Assembly (NCBI GenBank): GCA_028279185.1
Contig: JANQSS010000081.1
Coordinates: forward strand, 1-64,000
DNA length: 64,000 nt
Reading direction: 5' to 3'
From: Saprospiraceae bacterium
GTDB lineage: Bacteria > Bacteroidota > Bacteroidia > Chitinophagales > Saprospiraceae
Part shown: positions 1 through 8,666 of the stretch, in pieces
Layout: each line of letters begins with the position of its first letter
Numbering within the stretch: position 1 is the first letter of the stretch
Notes under the pieces: model-generated
Told to the model about the DNA's origin: nothing
What the model saw: only the letters and a program-made list of their open reading frames with translations
Database searches by the model: none
Position numbers and translations under genes: made by a program

Positions 1-141
1 TGACGCATATATTAAGAGAGGTTTGCTCAATTTCAGCGTTGCAAAGCCTCGCTGTAGCTCCGGCTACGTCTACGTTTTGCGCCTTGACCTTGAACAAACC
101 TCTAGATAATTTTATACGCCATCATACACTTTAATTGGTAT
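1..141. repeat. MITE-like palindromic repeat, copy 1 (left end outside window)
   Basis: This 141-base stretch recurs at 1157-1297 with a single mismatch near position 51. It is a long imperfect hairpin: AGAGGTTTGCTCAA on the left pairs with TTGAACAAACCTCT on the right, and a small GTAGC/GCTAC stem-loop sits in the middle. It ends in CTTTAATTGGTAT, which matches the right terminal repeat of the complete copy. The left terminal repeat would lie before base 1. It encodes no convincing protein. Confidence 0.8.
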
Positions 142-168
142 TACTACAGACGTAATGATATTTTACGT

Positions 169-1074
169 TCAATTTTCGCTATGCAGAAGTCCCCGATAGC
201 CAAGCTCCTTTCGTAGAGTGGTATAGTTAAAGGTAGCTACATTCCCCTCGATCGATTCACCAAACTGTTCATTGACGAAACGTCGGGAGGGATTAAATCG
301 TGATGATGCAATCACGATTACGGAATCCAAGGGTACAGGTAAACGCGAAATGTCAATATCACCCCGCAATAATTTATTCCATTGATTAGATTGTAAAGTG
401 AACAGTTGTTTTTTCTTGCCGGTAGAATCAACTACATATGCGAATACGCCTCCATTTAGGAATATTTTCATATCCTCCTTAAAGGCAACCTTGACGACAT
501 TTGAAGGCCCGACATGGATTACATTCATTGTATCCTCTTTCACATCTTGATCAAAAGCAACTAATATGTTATTTTCTTCAAAATCGGTTGGGATAAATAA
601 AACAATGCTGTCATTTAAATTATTATGAACGGGTGGTCTTTCGATATGATAATAGCGCTGGGCAAATTGAATGTGATCGCGAATCGATTCTCCCATTTTA
701 TAAACAATTTCAATAAGACTATTTTGACCATCATCTAACACATAACCTTTTCGCCTAAATTCCAAATCATTTTTTTCGCCATAAATACTAACTATGAGTA
801 TATTATCACTGTAGGATATTTCACGATAGCGTAACCTGCCATAATCAACATCTGCGATGGATCCATCTAAGTTCTGTACTTTTCCTTTGAACTCCTCTGA
901 TTTATTATTGTATTTCGAGTCATAATATAAACCTTCAGCTGTAAATTCAATCGTATCATTTGTATTCAATTCCAAATACCATTTACCTACCAATTTAGAG
1001 GCAGTTTCCTCTTTTTTGTTCGAACAACTGCTACATAAGACAACAGTACAGAAGATTAATACGTTGATTTTCAC
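169..1074 (-). CDS. Predicted lipoprotein, lipocalin-like start
   Basis: A 301-aa protein with a type II signal peptide ending in the lipobox CSSC (Cys17 is the likely lipidated residue), so it is probably anchored in the outer or inner membrane. After the signal comes a VGKWYLE segment, typical of the first strand of lipocalin-like domains that Bacteroidota use in small lipoproteins. The C-terminal half has no motif I recognise. The gene is alone and lies between two copies of the MITE-like repeat (1-141 and 1137-1297), so it may have moved or been duplicated with them. Function unknown; the lipoprotein call is firm, the lipocalin call weak. Confidence 0.7.
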   Translation of the reverse strand: MKINVLIFCTVVLCSSCSNKKEETASKLVGKWYLELNTNDTIEFTAEGLYYDSKYNNKSEEFKGKVQNLDGSIADVDYGRLRYREISYSDNILIVSIYGEKNDLEFRRKGYVLDDGQNSLIEIVYKMGESIRDHIQFAQRYYHIERPPVHNNLNDSIVLFIPTDFEENNILVAFDQDVKEDTMNVIHVGPSNVVKVAFKEDMKIFLNGGVFAYVVDSTGKKKQLFTLQSNQWNKLLRGDIDISRLPVPLDSVIVIASSRFNPSRRFVNEQFGESIEGNVATFNYTTLRKELGYRGLLHSEN

Positions 1075-1136
1075 TTGAACTTATTTATGGCTTTACTTAT
1101 TTTAATATACAAGTTTTTTAGTATGTATCGCGAATA

Positions 1137-1297
1137 ATACCAATTAAAGGTATAATTGACGCATATATTAAGAGAGGTTTGCTCAATTTCAGCGTTGCAA
1201 AGCCTCACTGTAGCTCCGGCTACGTCTACGTTTTGCGCCTTGACCTTGAACAAACCTCTAGATAATTTTATACGCCATCATACACTTTAATTGGTAT
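1137..1297. mobile_element. MITE-like element, complete copy
   Basis: A 161-base element with perfect 13-bp terminal inverted repeats: ATACCAATTAAAG at 1137-1149 and CTTTAATTGGTAT at 1285-1297. The interior (1157-1297) is nearly identical to 1-141 and folds into a long hairpin. It has no transposase, so it would be a non-autonomous element moved in trans. The flanks do not give a clear target duplication, because the bases around the ends resemble the repeat itself. Confidence 0.7.
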
Positions 1298-1359
1298 AAT
1301 ATCCTTGCTGTATGCCTGTGGGCGGCATAAGGAATATGTCACAGTTATGCTATTATACG

Positions 1360-1371
1360 TTTAATTGGTAT
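1360..1371. repeat. Orphan MITE terminal repeat
   Basis: TTTAATTGGTAT repeats the right terminal repeat of the element at 1137-1297, only about 60 bases beyond it and with no matching partner. It may mark an older, eroded copy. Confidence 0.4.
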
Positions 1372-1548
1372 TGGTAGTTAATATGCATGTTGTTTCCATA
1401 TTTTACAATTACCATATTAATACCTGATCTATATTTCTGTTCTAATAAAAGGGTGTCCTTCAAATGTAAATCTGTCTGGATAAACTACGTTTAATGTTGG
1501 TTTATAATTGTCAGAGGCGTTAATTTTTTCTATACTTTTTTTATTTAA

Positions 1549-2508
1549 TCAAAAATTAACCACCACCTCGACTCCGTACACGTCGAAAAATGCCATGCCA
1601 AGCTCCTTTCGAAGAACCTCTTCCCTTTTATCAAGTTTTTTGCCGGCCTTTTTATTCTCGTGCATCAGAATGACAAGTTCGCGCGCAGCTATAATCGCAG
1701 GGTCTTCACTTCTTTGAATTGCATTCCAGCCCAAACTCACCAGGGAATCTCGTTGTGCAGCATGGGCGACAAGACTCCCGATCGCGTAGCCATTGGTATC
1801 GCCATACACAGCCTCAAGGAATTGTGCTCCATTCTTCCCGCGAAAAACTTTAGTGAATAATGGGTCGATATGATCTAACCAACCGAGAGCCCGATTAAAG
1901 TGATCTACAAAAAAAGCTCTACCAAAAAAATTATCACTTAAGGGGTAGCCATTGGACATAGATGTGTAGTTTTCCAATGTCTTAATTGCTCGCTTGCGAT
2001 TCTCCTTCGTTATATTTGGGTGGCATGATAGCACGATATTTACTGCTGCATCAAGCAGAGCAAGGCCACCAGTTGAGTGAAATTGTTCGTTGATCTCCTG
2101 CTGGCTTCGTTCCTCCGCCAAATTTTTGATTCTATCCCATAGGTTGCTATACTTTTCCACATATTTCTGGTCTTTAAACAGATGTTTCTTGAATGCTACT
2201 TCTACCTTGGTCTTCTGTGCTATAAACAGCGAATCTCTGAGGTTCTGAAGAATAGTAAGCGTTGTCTTTTGGTCTTTTTCTAATCCGAATATTGTTTCTT
2301 TGAATTGAGGCCACTCCGTCTCCCAATCGGTACCCAGATTCTCTTTCCAGATGCGCAATTTATTATTTAGTCGCTCTATTTTAATCGGAATTTCGATGTC
2401 TCGCTTGACCTCCAAATACGCCATTGTATAAAATGTCTGCGTTGCGGTATCTTGTGATTGAAGATTAAAAGCCAAAAGGCTTAAAATTAGAAGAGGAAGT
2501 ATTTTCAT
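1549..2508 (-). CDS. Exported protein resembling the helical domain of S46 dipeptidyl-peptidases
   Basis: About 319 aa starting at the Met before KILPLLILSL, a signal peptide; an in-frame Met 18 bases upstream is less likely. The last 60 residues (EDPAIIAARELV ... AFFDVYGVEV) resemble the end of the alpha-helical domain of family S46 dipeptidyl-peptidases (DPP7/DPP11), where this segment precedes the second half of the trypsin-like barrel. Neither the N-terminal histidine region nor the serine-containing C-terminal barrel is present, so it cannot be an active S46 enzyme. It may be a remnant or a domain reused alone. The same frame stays open for 36 codons after the stop (down to 1429). The S46 link is an inference from weak similarity. 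Confidence 0.55.
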   Translation of the reverse strand: MKILPLLILSLLAFNLQSQDTATQTFYTMAYLEVKRDIEIPIKIERLNNKLRIWKENLGTDWETEWPQFKETIFGLEKDQKTTLTILQNLRDSLFIAQKTKVEVAFKKHLFKDQKYVEKYSNLWDRIKNLAEERSQQEINEQFHSTGGLALLDAAVNIVLSCHPNITKENRKRAIKTLENYTSMSNGYPLSDNFFGRAFFVDHFNRALGWLDHIDPLFTKVFRGKNGAQFLEAVYGDTNGYAIGSLVAHAAQRDSLVSLGWNAIQRSEDPAIIAARELVILMHENKKAGKKLDKREEVLRKELGMAFFDVYGVEVVVNF

Positions 2509-2537
2509 ATTCGTGAATTGGTACAACTACTCATAAT

Positions 2538-2615
2538 CATATAAACGCAACTGGGCAGTAGTCGAGCTCTTTATCCTTATACGCATTATTGGCAGTAGGC
2601 ACATTGTTATATTCT
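2538..2615 (-). other. attC-like recombination site (weak), end of propeller operon
   Basis: Read on the minus strand, the stop codon of the propeller gene lies in AATATAACAATG, the same TAACAAT context as the better attC-like sites at 34, 37, 50 and 51 kb. About 70 bases further the sequence GTTTATATG is an imperfect complement of the first box. The centre is less clearly palindromic, so this is a degraded or uncertain member of the family. Confidence 0.35.
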
Positions 2616-3701
2616 CTTTAATTGCGTAAAATCTTTCAATTCTTTTCCGTCAAATCGCCATAAGAGGCCGTATCGACCACCAAACCAAATATTACCATCT
2701 GCATCTTCGGAAATAAACTTTATATCATTTAGGTTTTCACTCCCTTTCATGCTGAACGGAATAAACATATTTTCCTCGTACGTATACACACCCTTTCTAG
2801 CAAAACTCCCTATCCAAATATTTCCACGTGCATCTTTTAAGATGGATGCCATGGCTATCTGTTCTCCGGTTTTTGTGTCTGCTATATTTTCGAATGCGTT
2901 GTAATCATATTTATAGATACCGCCATTTCTTGTGCCAAACCATAAATTGCCCTCGTCGTCTTTATAGCCAGTTGAAATCATACCATCACCAAAACCATCT
3001 TTCAATGGATGATGTATCATTTCAGTCCCGTTGAATTGATTTAATCCACCATGGGTAAATGAGCATATCCAAATGTGACCATTTTTATCCTCTACTATAT
3101 TCGTAATGCAATTGTTGTAAACGCTATCATTGGGTTGAATTCTACCTTTAAATTTTAAATAGGACGTAAAGTTTTTTCCGTTATAATGATATGCACCTGC
3201 AGCATCTGTCCCAATCCAAAAATCACCATTTTCGGCTTGAATTATCGACAAAATAGTTTCGGTTTGTCGACTTGGCAATCCTGTCTCCGGCGAAACATCA
3301 TCTGAGTTTTCTATTGGCAATGGAATGTGTATGAAATTTTTTCCGTCATAACCGCACAACCCTTTATTCGTGCCAAACCACATTGTTCCTTTATCGTCTT
3401 CTACAATGGCATTCACTTGGTTTGAGCAAAGACCATCTTTTTCCGTGATATTTGTAAAACGTTCGCCATCATATATAAAAACGCCGTCTCCGGATGTGGT
3501 AAACCACATATTTCCCGACTTGTCTAAATATCCCCTAAAGACCACATCTCCTGCACCATAGTGATATGGATCAACCTGCTTTTCGGTTTTTTGGTCACCA
3601 GTCATGCGATCGTAAGTTGATTTTGACTCAATTTGCCCTTTGCAGGATGTGCTAAAAATCGCTTGCAATAGTACTAGCAAATAACTCAATCTTTTCATCA
3701 T
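2607..3701 (-). CDS. Propeller-repeat lipoprotein (Reg_prop type)
   Basis: A 364-aa protein with a lipoprotein signal ending in STSCKGQ (Cys20). It is filled with about seven repeats of the pattern ...DKxGNMWFGTxxxGxxxYDGxxF..., the two-component-regulator propeller repeat normally found in the periplasmic sensor half of Bacteroidota hybrid two-component systems. Here there is no transmembrane helix or kinase, so it is a free-standing membrane-anchored beta-propeller, probably a ligand- or partner-binding surface protein. Its start overlaps the stop of the methyltransferase gene by ATGA, and it is a paralogue of the 348-aa gene at 4480-5526; the three form one operon. Confidence 0.85.
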   Translation of the reverse strand: MMKRLSYLLVLLQAIFSTSCKGQIESKSTYDRMTGDQKTEKQVDPYHYGAGDVVFRGYLDKSGNMWFTTSGDGVFIYDGERFTNITEKDGLCSNQVNAIVEDDKGTMWFGTNKGLCGYDGKNFIHIPLPIENSDDVSPETGLPSRQTETILSIIQAENGDFWIGTDAAGAYHYNGKNFTSYLKFKGRIQPNDSVYNNCITNIVEDKNGHIWICSFTHGGLNQFNGTEMIHHPLKDGFGDGMISTGYKDDEGNLWFGTRNGGIYKYDYNAFENIADTKTGEQIAMASILKDARGNIWIGSFARKGVYTYEENMFIPFSMKGSENLNDIKFISEDADGNIWFGGRYGLLWRFDGKELKDFTQLKRI

Positions 3702-4489
3702 TTCCTTTTTTCAGCAACTAATCGCAGGCCATTGGGCAAAATTATTTCTTCATGTATTAACCCATTTTCAATTTCCAAAACTTTCGCTGTAATTTGATAG
3801 CCGTTTTTATACGAATCAAGCGCGCCACAGATCGACCTATACAAATAGGCGTTTCTTTCTATGTGGATAGTATTAAATTTCTCTTTAATCGCTTTTATCA
3901 TGTCAGATCCCGAATGTAGTGGAGGAACATGAACATGATCTTCTACCCATAGCTTCATCGGGTCTTGAACAAATGCTGATGGTTTTTTATTATTGGTGCA
4001 TACGGAAACAATTGAACGTGTGTCATAATACCATCTGGCCGTATTACTGTCCATCATATGTACGTCAAAGTCTTCAATAAGCAATATACCTCCCGGAACC
4101 AAAAGCGAGTTTGCGCGATCAATGGCTTCATTAAGTTTATGAATATGATGCAACGACCTTGTAAACAGTATTACATCATATAGCTCGTCTTTGATTGAAA
4201 GGAAATCAATATGAATAGCGGGAACGCCCCGCTCTTTACATAATAAAACCGCTTTTTCATCCGTATCACAAGCGGTTAATTGAACACCTGTTTGCATCAA
4301 TTGTAGGCTAAAGTATCCCGTGCCGCACCCAACCTCAAGAACTCGACTATCCCTACCTGGCAAATGCCGCTGAACAAACTTGAGCGTTTCCTCACTAAAG
4401 ACATCTATGCTTGACTTGCCAACCTTCATTTTTAATTTTTTAGTTAGGATTCTGTTCGCATACCCTGCATTCGCATTTTTTATTTCCAA
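3698..4489 (-). CDS. Class I SAM-dependent methyltransferase
   Basis: A 263-aa soluble protein with the SAM-binding glycine motif LEVGCGTGYFSL (about residues 50-61), an acidic motif II (TACDTDEKAV) and LLVPGGILLIEDF, all typical of class I methyltransferases acting on small molecules. The substrate is unknown. Translation could start at 4489, overlapping the upstream stop by 10 bases, or at the Met of MKVGKSS at 4429. A decayed relative at 11660-11752 aligns only from that second Met, which favours 4429. It sits between two propeller lipoproteins and is translationally coupled to at least the downstream one. Confidence 0.85.
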   Translation of the reverse strand: MEIKNANAGYANRILTKKLKMKVGKSSIDVFSEETLKFVQRHLPGRDSRVLEVGCGTGYFSLQLMQTGVQLTACDTDEKAVLLCKERGVPAIHIDFLSIKDELYDVILFTRSLHHIHKLNEAIDRANSLLVPGGILLIEDFDVHMMDSNTARWYYDTRSIVSVCTNNKKPSAFVQDPMKLWVEDHVHVPPLHSGSDMIKAIKEKFNTIHIERNAYLYRSICGALDSYKNGYQITAKVLEIENGLIHEEIILPNGLRLVAEKRK

Positions 4490-5526
4490 GGTCCATTTGT
4501 CTTTACATTTATTACTTCGCCGTCGTCATCAATTTTATATAATCCGCCCGCGCAGCCCAGCCAAATATTCCCTTCTTTGTCTTCCAAAATAGACATTATT
4601 GAAACAGGAACATCGTAATTTACGAATGTTCCATCAATGTAGTTGTAAACTCCGTTGCTTATTGTACTTATCCATAAATCGCTTGACTTGTCATTGTAAA
4701 TTGTAAAAACACCACTTTCACTTAATCCGTCAATCTTTGGGAAATGAATGAATTTGTCACCGTCATATTTGTTCAACCCACCTTTACCAAATCGTTTGTT
4801 AGGGTCGGGATCGTCCTTTTCTGCGACTCTTGTTCCTATCCAAATGTTTCCTTTTTTGTCTTCGGTAATTGACTGAACGTTATTTGAGTTCAAACCTTCT
4901 TTGATGGTGAAATGAACAAAGGAGTTTTCGTCAAATTTACTCGCTCCGTAACCGTCTCTTCCGAACCAAATGTTCCCTTTAGAATCTTCTGTGATAGCGG
5001 TTATCCAATCTTTCGTGTCTTGATTAATTTTGGTTTCGACTTTGGGTTGAGGAATAGGAAACCTTTCAAATCGAGCGCCATCAAACGTGCAAACGCCGCC
5101 CCAGGTTCCAATCCAAAATACTCCTTTGCTATCGATGAACAAATTGCTGATCATATCGCTACAAAGTCCATCTTTTTCAGAATAATTTTCAAAAGATTTT
5201 CCGTCGTATTTTGAAATCCCTGCACCTGTCCCAAACCATAAATTCCCCAATTTATCCTCCAGGATATCCACAATTCTATTACTTGGCAATCCGTCAAGTG
5301 TTGTCAGGTAAACCAATTTTTTTCCGTCGTATTTTGCCACTCCTTTTTCTAACGTGTGAAACCATAAATTCCCAATGGCGTCTTGAAATACTCCAACATA
5401 TTGCCCAATTTGTGCAGCAATTTTTAGCTCAGTTGGATTTTCACTTTCGGCAGTTTGTGTTTTCCTTTCTTGAGAATTACAGGAAACCGATAGAATTGTC
5501 AATAATGTTAAAAGTATAATCTTCAT
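4480..5526 (-). CDS. Propeller-repeat lipoprotein (Reg_prop type)
   Basis: A 348-aa lipoprotein (signal MKIILLTLLTILSVSC, lipidated Cys16) built of about seven repeats of the DKxGNLWFGTGxGISKYDGKSF type, forming a predicted seven-bladed beta-propeller. It lacks the Y_Y_Y domain, membrane helix and kinase that follow these repeats in hybrid sensors. It is the first gene of the operon with the methyltransferase and the second propeller, with which it shares repeat layout. Its upstream region carries a diverged copy of the dispersed array-start element. Confidence 0.85.
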   Translation of the reverse strand: MKIILLTLLTILSVSCNSQERKTQTAESENPTELKIAAQIGQYVGVFQDAIGNLWFHTLEKGVAKYDGKKLVYLTTLDGLPSNRIVDILEDKLGNLWFGTGAGISKYDGKSFENYSEKDGLCSDMISNLFIDSKGVFWIGTWGGVCTFDGARFERFPIPQPKVETKINQDTKDWITAITEDSKGNIWFGRDGYGASKFDENSFVHFTIKEGLNSNNVQSITEDKKGNIWIGTRVAEKDDPDPNKRFGKGGLNKYDGDKFIHFPKIDGLSESGVFTIYNDKSSDLWISTISNGVYNYIDGTFVNYDVPVSIMSILEDKEGNIWLGCAGGLYKIDDDGEVINVKTNGPWK

Positions 5527-5562
5527 TTTCCATTACATTTTATGTGATATACAAATCCTTCT

Positions 5563-5630
5563 TAACTATACAAATCCTATCGCTCAATTACGCTTTTTAT
5601 TCACCGCAGTTATGGGTGTTCCGTTAATTT
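5563..5630. repeat. Dispersed array-start element, diverged copy (E1)
   Basis: AAATCCTATCGCTCAATTACG followed by a T run and TTATGGGTGTTCCG matches, with substitutions, the element seen best at 39107-39197 and 54036-54126. It lies just outside the start of the propeller operon and, read on the minus strand, ends at GTT, as the better copies do. Confidence 0.45.
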
Positions 5631-5688
5631 TGTTTTACCCCCAAAGGTTAAGAACTTCATAATCTACTTTTTGCTATAATGTTAAATA

Positions 5689-8118
5689 TCATTCCGTAAC
5701 CATCCTCGATCTGGTCAATGCATAACTGATAACCGATTCCATCATCGGTCCCCGCCCTGAACCATCTCGATCATGAAAACACTGGAAAGCGGCAATTACC
5801 CGTCCCTTGCCGTAAGGATATTCGATGAACGTGGGTCTGTCCGGAAGTGCATCTGTGCCATTCGTCTCAATGGCAAGGATGTCAGCGTCGTCCGGGACAT
5901 TCTGAAAATAACCACTACTGGCGTGTCTTGCCCAAATCCGCCGCTGACCTGAAAGGGGAAGGAAAATGGGATGATCGGTCGCGACGATTGCGTTTTCCAG
6001 CGCTGAATGCGGTGTCATGGTGATACCGCGTGGCAACACAAAAGATGTGTTAACACCGGGGTTCAACTCCAGTAGCAAAATGCCTCCTTTTGCCACGTAA
6101 TCGTTGAACCGGGCAACATTATCGATGTAGTTCTTATAGTACGCACTGTCTTGAAAGCCCGGAATGATAACTACATTATAGGGTGATAAATCGAGATTCG
6201 CCATTGCTTCTGATTCTTGCTGTACGTATGTGCAGCCAATTTCGGGTAGAACATTTTCGAAATCCGTGAGGCGATTCCAGGACGACTTATTTCGAAATAC
6301 CAGAAAATTACCCGTAGCGCGTTGAACTGATAGGCCGTTGGGTGAGTCGGATAGTTTTCGCCAAATTCTATCACCCGCCCAAAGCCCCTTTTGCCCCGTC
6401 GCCGCGGTAAAAAATGAAAATATTGACCCATCTCCAAAGGCAATAAATCGCGCAGTAGATTGCGCTACGAGGTCAAGTCGCAGTCCTTGTTTTTCGACAG
6501 TGAGTTTGCCGTGATGCTCCTCGATTTTTAGTATTTCACCGGTGGATGTTTGATAACGACCCGCATACCCGTTCAGCACCTCCGCATCAATGGACATTGA
6601 AAACCGTTCGATTAAATCATCGGAAGAAATGCCTAATGTGTTTAAGACATTAATGCCGTTTCCGTTTCCCGGATTTAGCTCGATTGATTTAATATAATTT
6701 TTAATCGCTTCTTCTTTATGACCTTGTTTAAGTAGTGCCTCGCCATAGCTGTCGTATACATTAAATGCGTCCGGATAGGCAGCGACATTAATTTTAAATA
6801 GGGCAACCGCCTTTTCGACTTCGTTTCGACCCAAATAAAAGTAGCCCAGATTATTCAGTTGGTTCTCGGCGTAATTGTATTTTTCCGGTTGTGTTTTTTT
6901 AATTCGCGCATACGTTTCTGTAATTTGTTCTATGCCTTTTTCATCAATGATTTGTTTCAACTTGTTGGCTATGGAAGGTTGCATGTCGCAATTTTCCCAC
7001 ATTTCTTGTCCTTTTCTCAAGGCAGTCCATTCGCAGTAAACGGCATTAATGATAGTGTACCCCGCACCTCCGTTGGTAAAAACAATAAAACCATCGTTGG
7101 TCATTGGGTCAACCATAAACATGGATTGCCAGCCCGCATTGCTACCGGAATGCCCACGTAATCCTTTTAAAATATTATGCGATAAAATTTCATATCCCAA
7201 CCCATATCCTCCATGAGACGCCGGTACGGGCTTCATCATTTGTTCGATGATATCGGCAGATAATATGGTATTATTTTTTTTCTGATCATGGTGTTGATGT
7301 AGGCTGGCGAGTGCAAAGCGTGTAAAGTCTTCGATGGTTGTATGTAAACCGGCCGCCGCCTGGGCCGTAAATAGTTCAAAATCTATTAATTCTCCAAAAC
7401 TACCGTATTCGGAAGCCGATGCCGCCATGATGTCACGGTCAATCTTATAACTGCTATTCGTCATGCCGAGCGGATCTAATATTTCTTGTTGCATGAAGTC
7501 TTCAAATGACTGCCCGGTGACTTCTTCGATGACCAGTTGCAGAATGGTATACCCCCCACCGGAATATTTATACTGCGTTCCGGGTTTCAGAATAATTTCA
7601 ACAGGTCCGGGTCCATTGTTTTTGCCATTCAGGGATTGTTCTATAGTTGGTAAGGTATCGCTGGGTGACCACCCGGGATAACCATGCAAGGACAGTCCTG
7701 CCGTATGGCTTAACAGCCGCCTAATGGTAACTTCGTCAGAGTTAAATTCGGATTCGGGGAGTTGCCATCGACTTAAATATTTTTCGGCGGCCGCGTCCAG
7801 GTCGATTTTTCCGTCTTGCACCAGCTTCATTACGCCCCAGGCTGCCACTGTTTTGGAAATAGATGCAATATTAAACCCTGTTTTTATCGTGACCTTTTCT
7901 CGGTTTTTAACATCAGCTAAGCCATAACCCTTCTGCAAAACAACGTCGCCATTTTCTATGATGGCAATGGCCGCCCCGGGAACGGAAAAGTCCTGCAGTA
8001 ATTGAGGTATTCTCTTTTCTAATTCTTGCACGAATTGTTCCGTGCTTTTCAAGTCATGTTGAGCGTTTAGGGTTATAGGGATGATCACGACAAAGAAGAA
8101 CAGCAGCTTGTTGAACAT
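5689..8118 (-). CDS. Secreted serine hydrolase (class C beta-lactamase-like) with TPR and amidotransferase-like C-terminus
   Basis: An 809-aa protein with a signal peptide (to about residue 19). Residues 30-375 form a beta-lactamase/D-aminopeptidase-like domain: nucleophile motif SISK (Ser86, Lys89), Tyr-Ser-Gly near residue 187 and HSG near 322. Residues about 430-490 hold TPR-like repeats, followed by a beta-rich stretch. The last 180 residues (VVIIPGFQDS, GGILLLEL, YGKGRVIAAFQCFHDRDG) look like a ThuA/glutamine-amidotransferase-like fold without an obvious catalytic Cys. Related serine hydrolases at 25572 and 62018 lack this last part. The substrate may be peptidoglycan peptides or D-amino-acid compounds; not resolvable here. 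Confidence 0.85.
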   Translation of the reverse strand: MFNKLLFFFVVIIPITLNAQHDLKSTEQFVQELEKRIPQLLQDFSVPGAAIAIIENGDVVLQKGYGLADVKNREKVTIKTGFNIASISKTVAAWGVMKLVQDGKIDLDAAAEKYLSRWQLPESEFNSDEVTIRRLLSHTAGLSLHGYPGWSPSDTLPTIEQSLNGKNNGPGPVEIILKPGTQYKYSGGGYTILQLVIEEVTGQSFEDFMQQEILDPLGMTNSSYKIDRDIMAASASEYGSFGELIDFELFTAQAAAGLHTTIEDFTRFALASLHQHHDQKKNNTILSADIIEQMMKPVPASHGGYGLGYEILSHNILKGLRGHSGSNAGWQSMFMVDPMTNDGFIVFTNGGAGYTIINAVYCEWTALRKGQEMWENCDMQPSIANKLKQIIDEKGIEQITETYARIKKTQPEKYNYAENQLNNLGYFYLGRNEVEKAVALFKINVAAYPDAFNVYDSYGEALLKQGHKEEAIKNYIKSIELNPGNGNGINVLNTLGISSDDLIERFSMSIDAEVLNGYAGRYQTSTGEILKIEEHHGKLTVEKQGLRLDLVAQSTARFIAFGDGSIFSFFTAATGQKGLWAGDRIWRKLSDSPNGLSVQRATGNFLVFRNKSSWNRLTDFENVLPEIGCTYVQQESEAMANLDLSPYNVVIIPGFQDSAYYKNYIDNVARFNDYVAKGGILLLELNPGVNTSFVLPRGITMTPHSALENAIVATDHPIFLPLSGQRRIWARHASSGYFQNVPDDADILAIETNGTDALPDRPTFIEYPYGKGRVIAAFQCFHDRDGSGRGPMMESVISYALTRSRMVTE

Positions 8119-8666
8119 GGCATTTTACTTTATAGGTTATCAGGCAATAAGCTAAAACAGGTTGTTAGGGATATATTGTTTGTACATCAAACGAATACTA
8201 CTTCGGCTGAGGCAGTTTTACAACGAATATTGAGCGCTTCAAAATTACGTGGCATAGCCGACAATGGTATTTCACGGGTGTAAAAGAATGTAAATTGATG
8301 TAAAGGGCTTGGCGTTGTTGGCTGATGTGGGTCGCATCGTTGAACCCTCCTGTTCGATGGGAATTACATATTAACTGATACTAAAGACATTCTTGCACTT
8401 ATGCCAACAATATTTTAAAATATGACCGGATCTTCCAAGGTTTTAGCTGTATGTGAATACTCATTCCGTGTCATGTGTTGAGCCAAAACAAGATTGCACT
8501 TTGATTGCAAGAATGGCTAAAACTATCAAGGGGAATGGTGCAGAGGAGACAAGATTTGACAAATAGTCTGGGCTCATGTTCTTCCGACGCAACACTTTTC
8601 AATATACGGAATATTATTTCAAAAACGAAATAGTCAATCAACAGCCTGTTAGGGTTAAAGTAGTAT
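8119..8666. other. Gene-free region
   Basis: No open frame with coding character. Two short similar motifs occur on the plus strand, GGTTGTTAGGGATA near 8161 and GCCTGTTAGGGTTA near 8643; both contain GTTAGGG and could be leftovers of recombination boxes, but no palindromic site could be traced around them. Confidence 0.5.

Noticed and set aside
1071..1253. A 60-codon frame on the minus strand
   Set aside because: It lies mainly within the palindromic MITE-like repeat and starts in the intergenic space; no protein-like conservation.
5689..8118. Antibiotic-resistance beta-lactamase
   Set aside because: The motifs are those of the broad serine-hydrolase superfamily; the TPR and C-terminal fusion and the family context do not support a resistance role.
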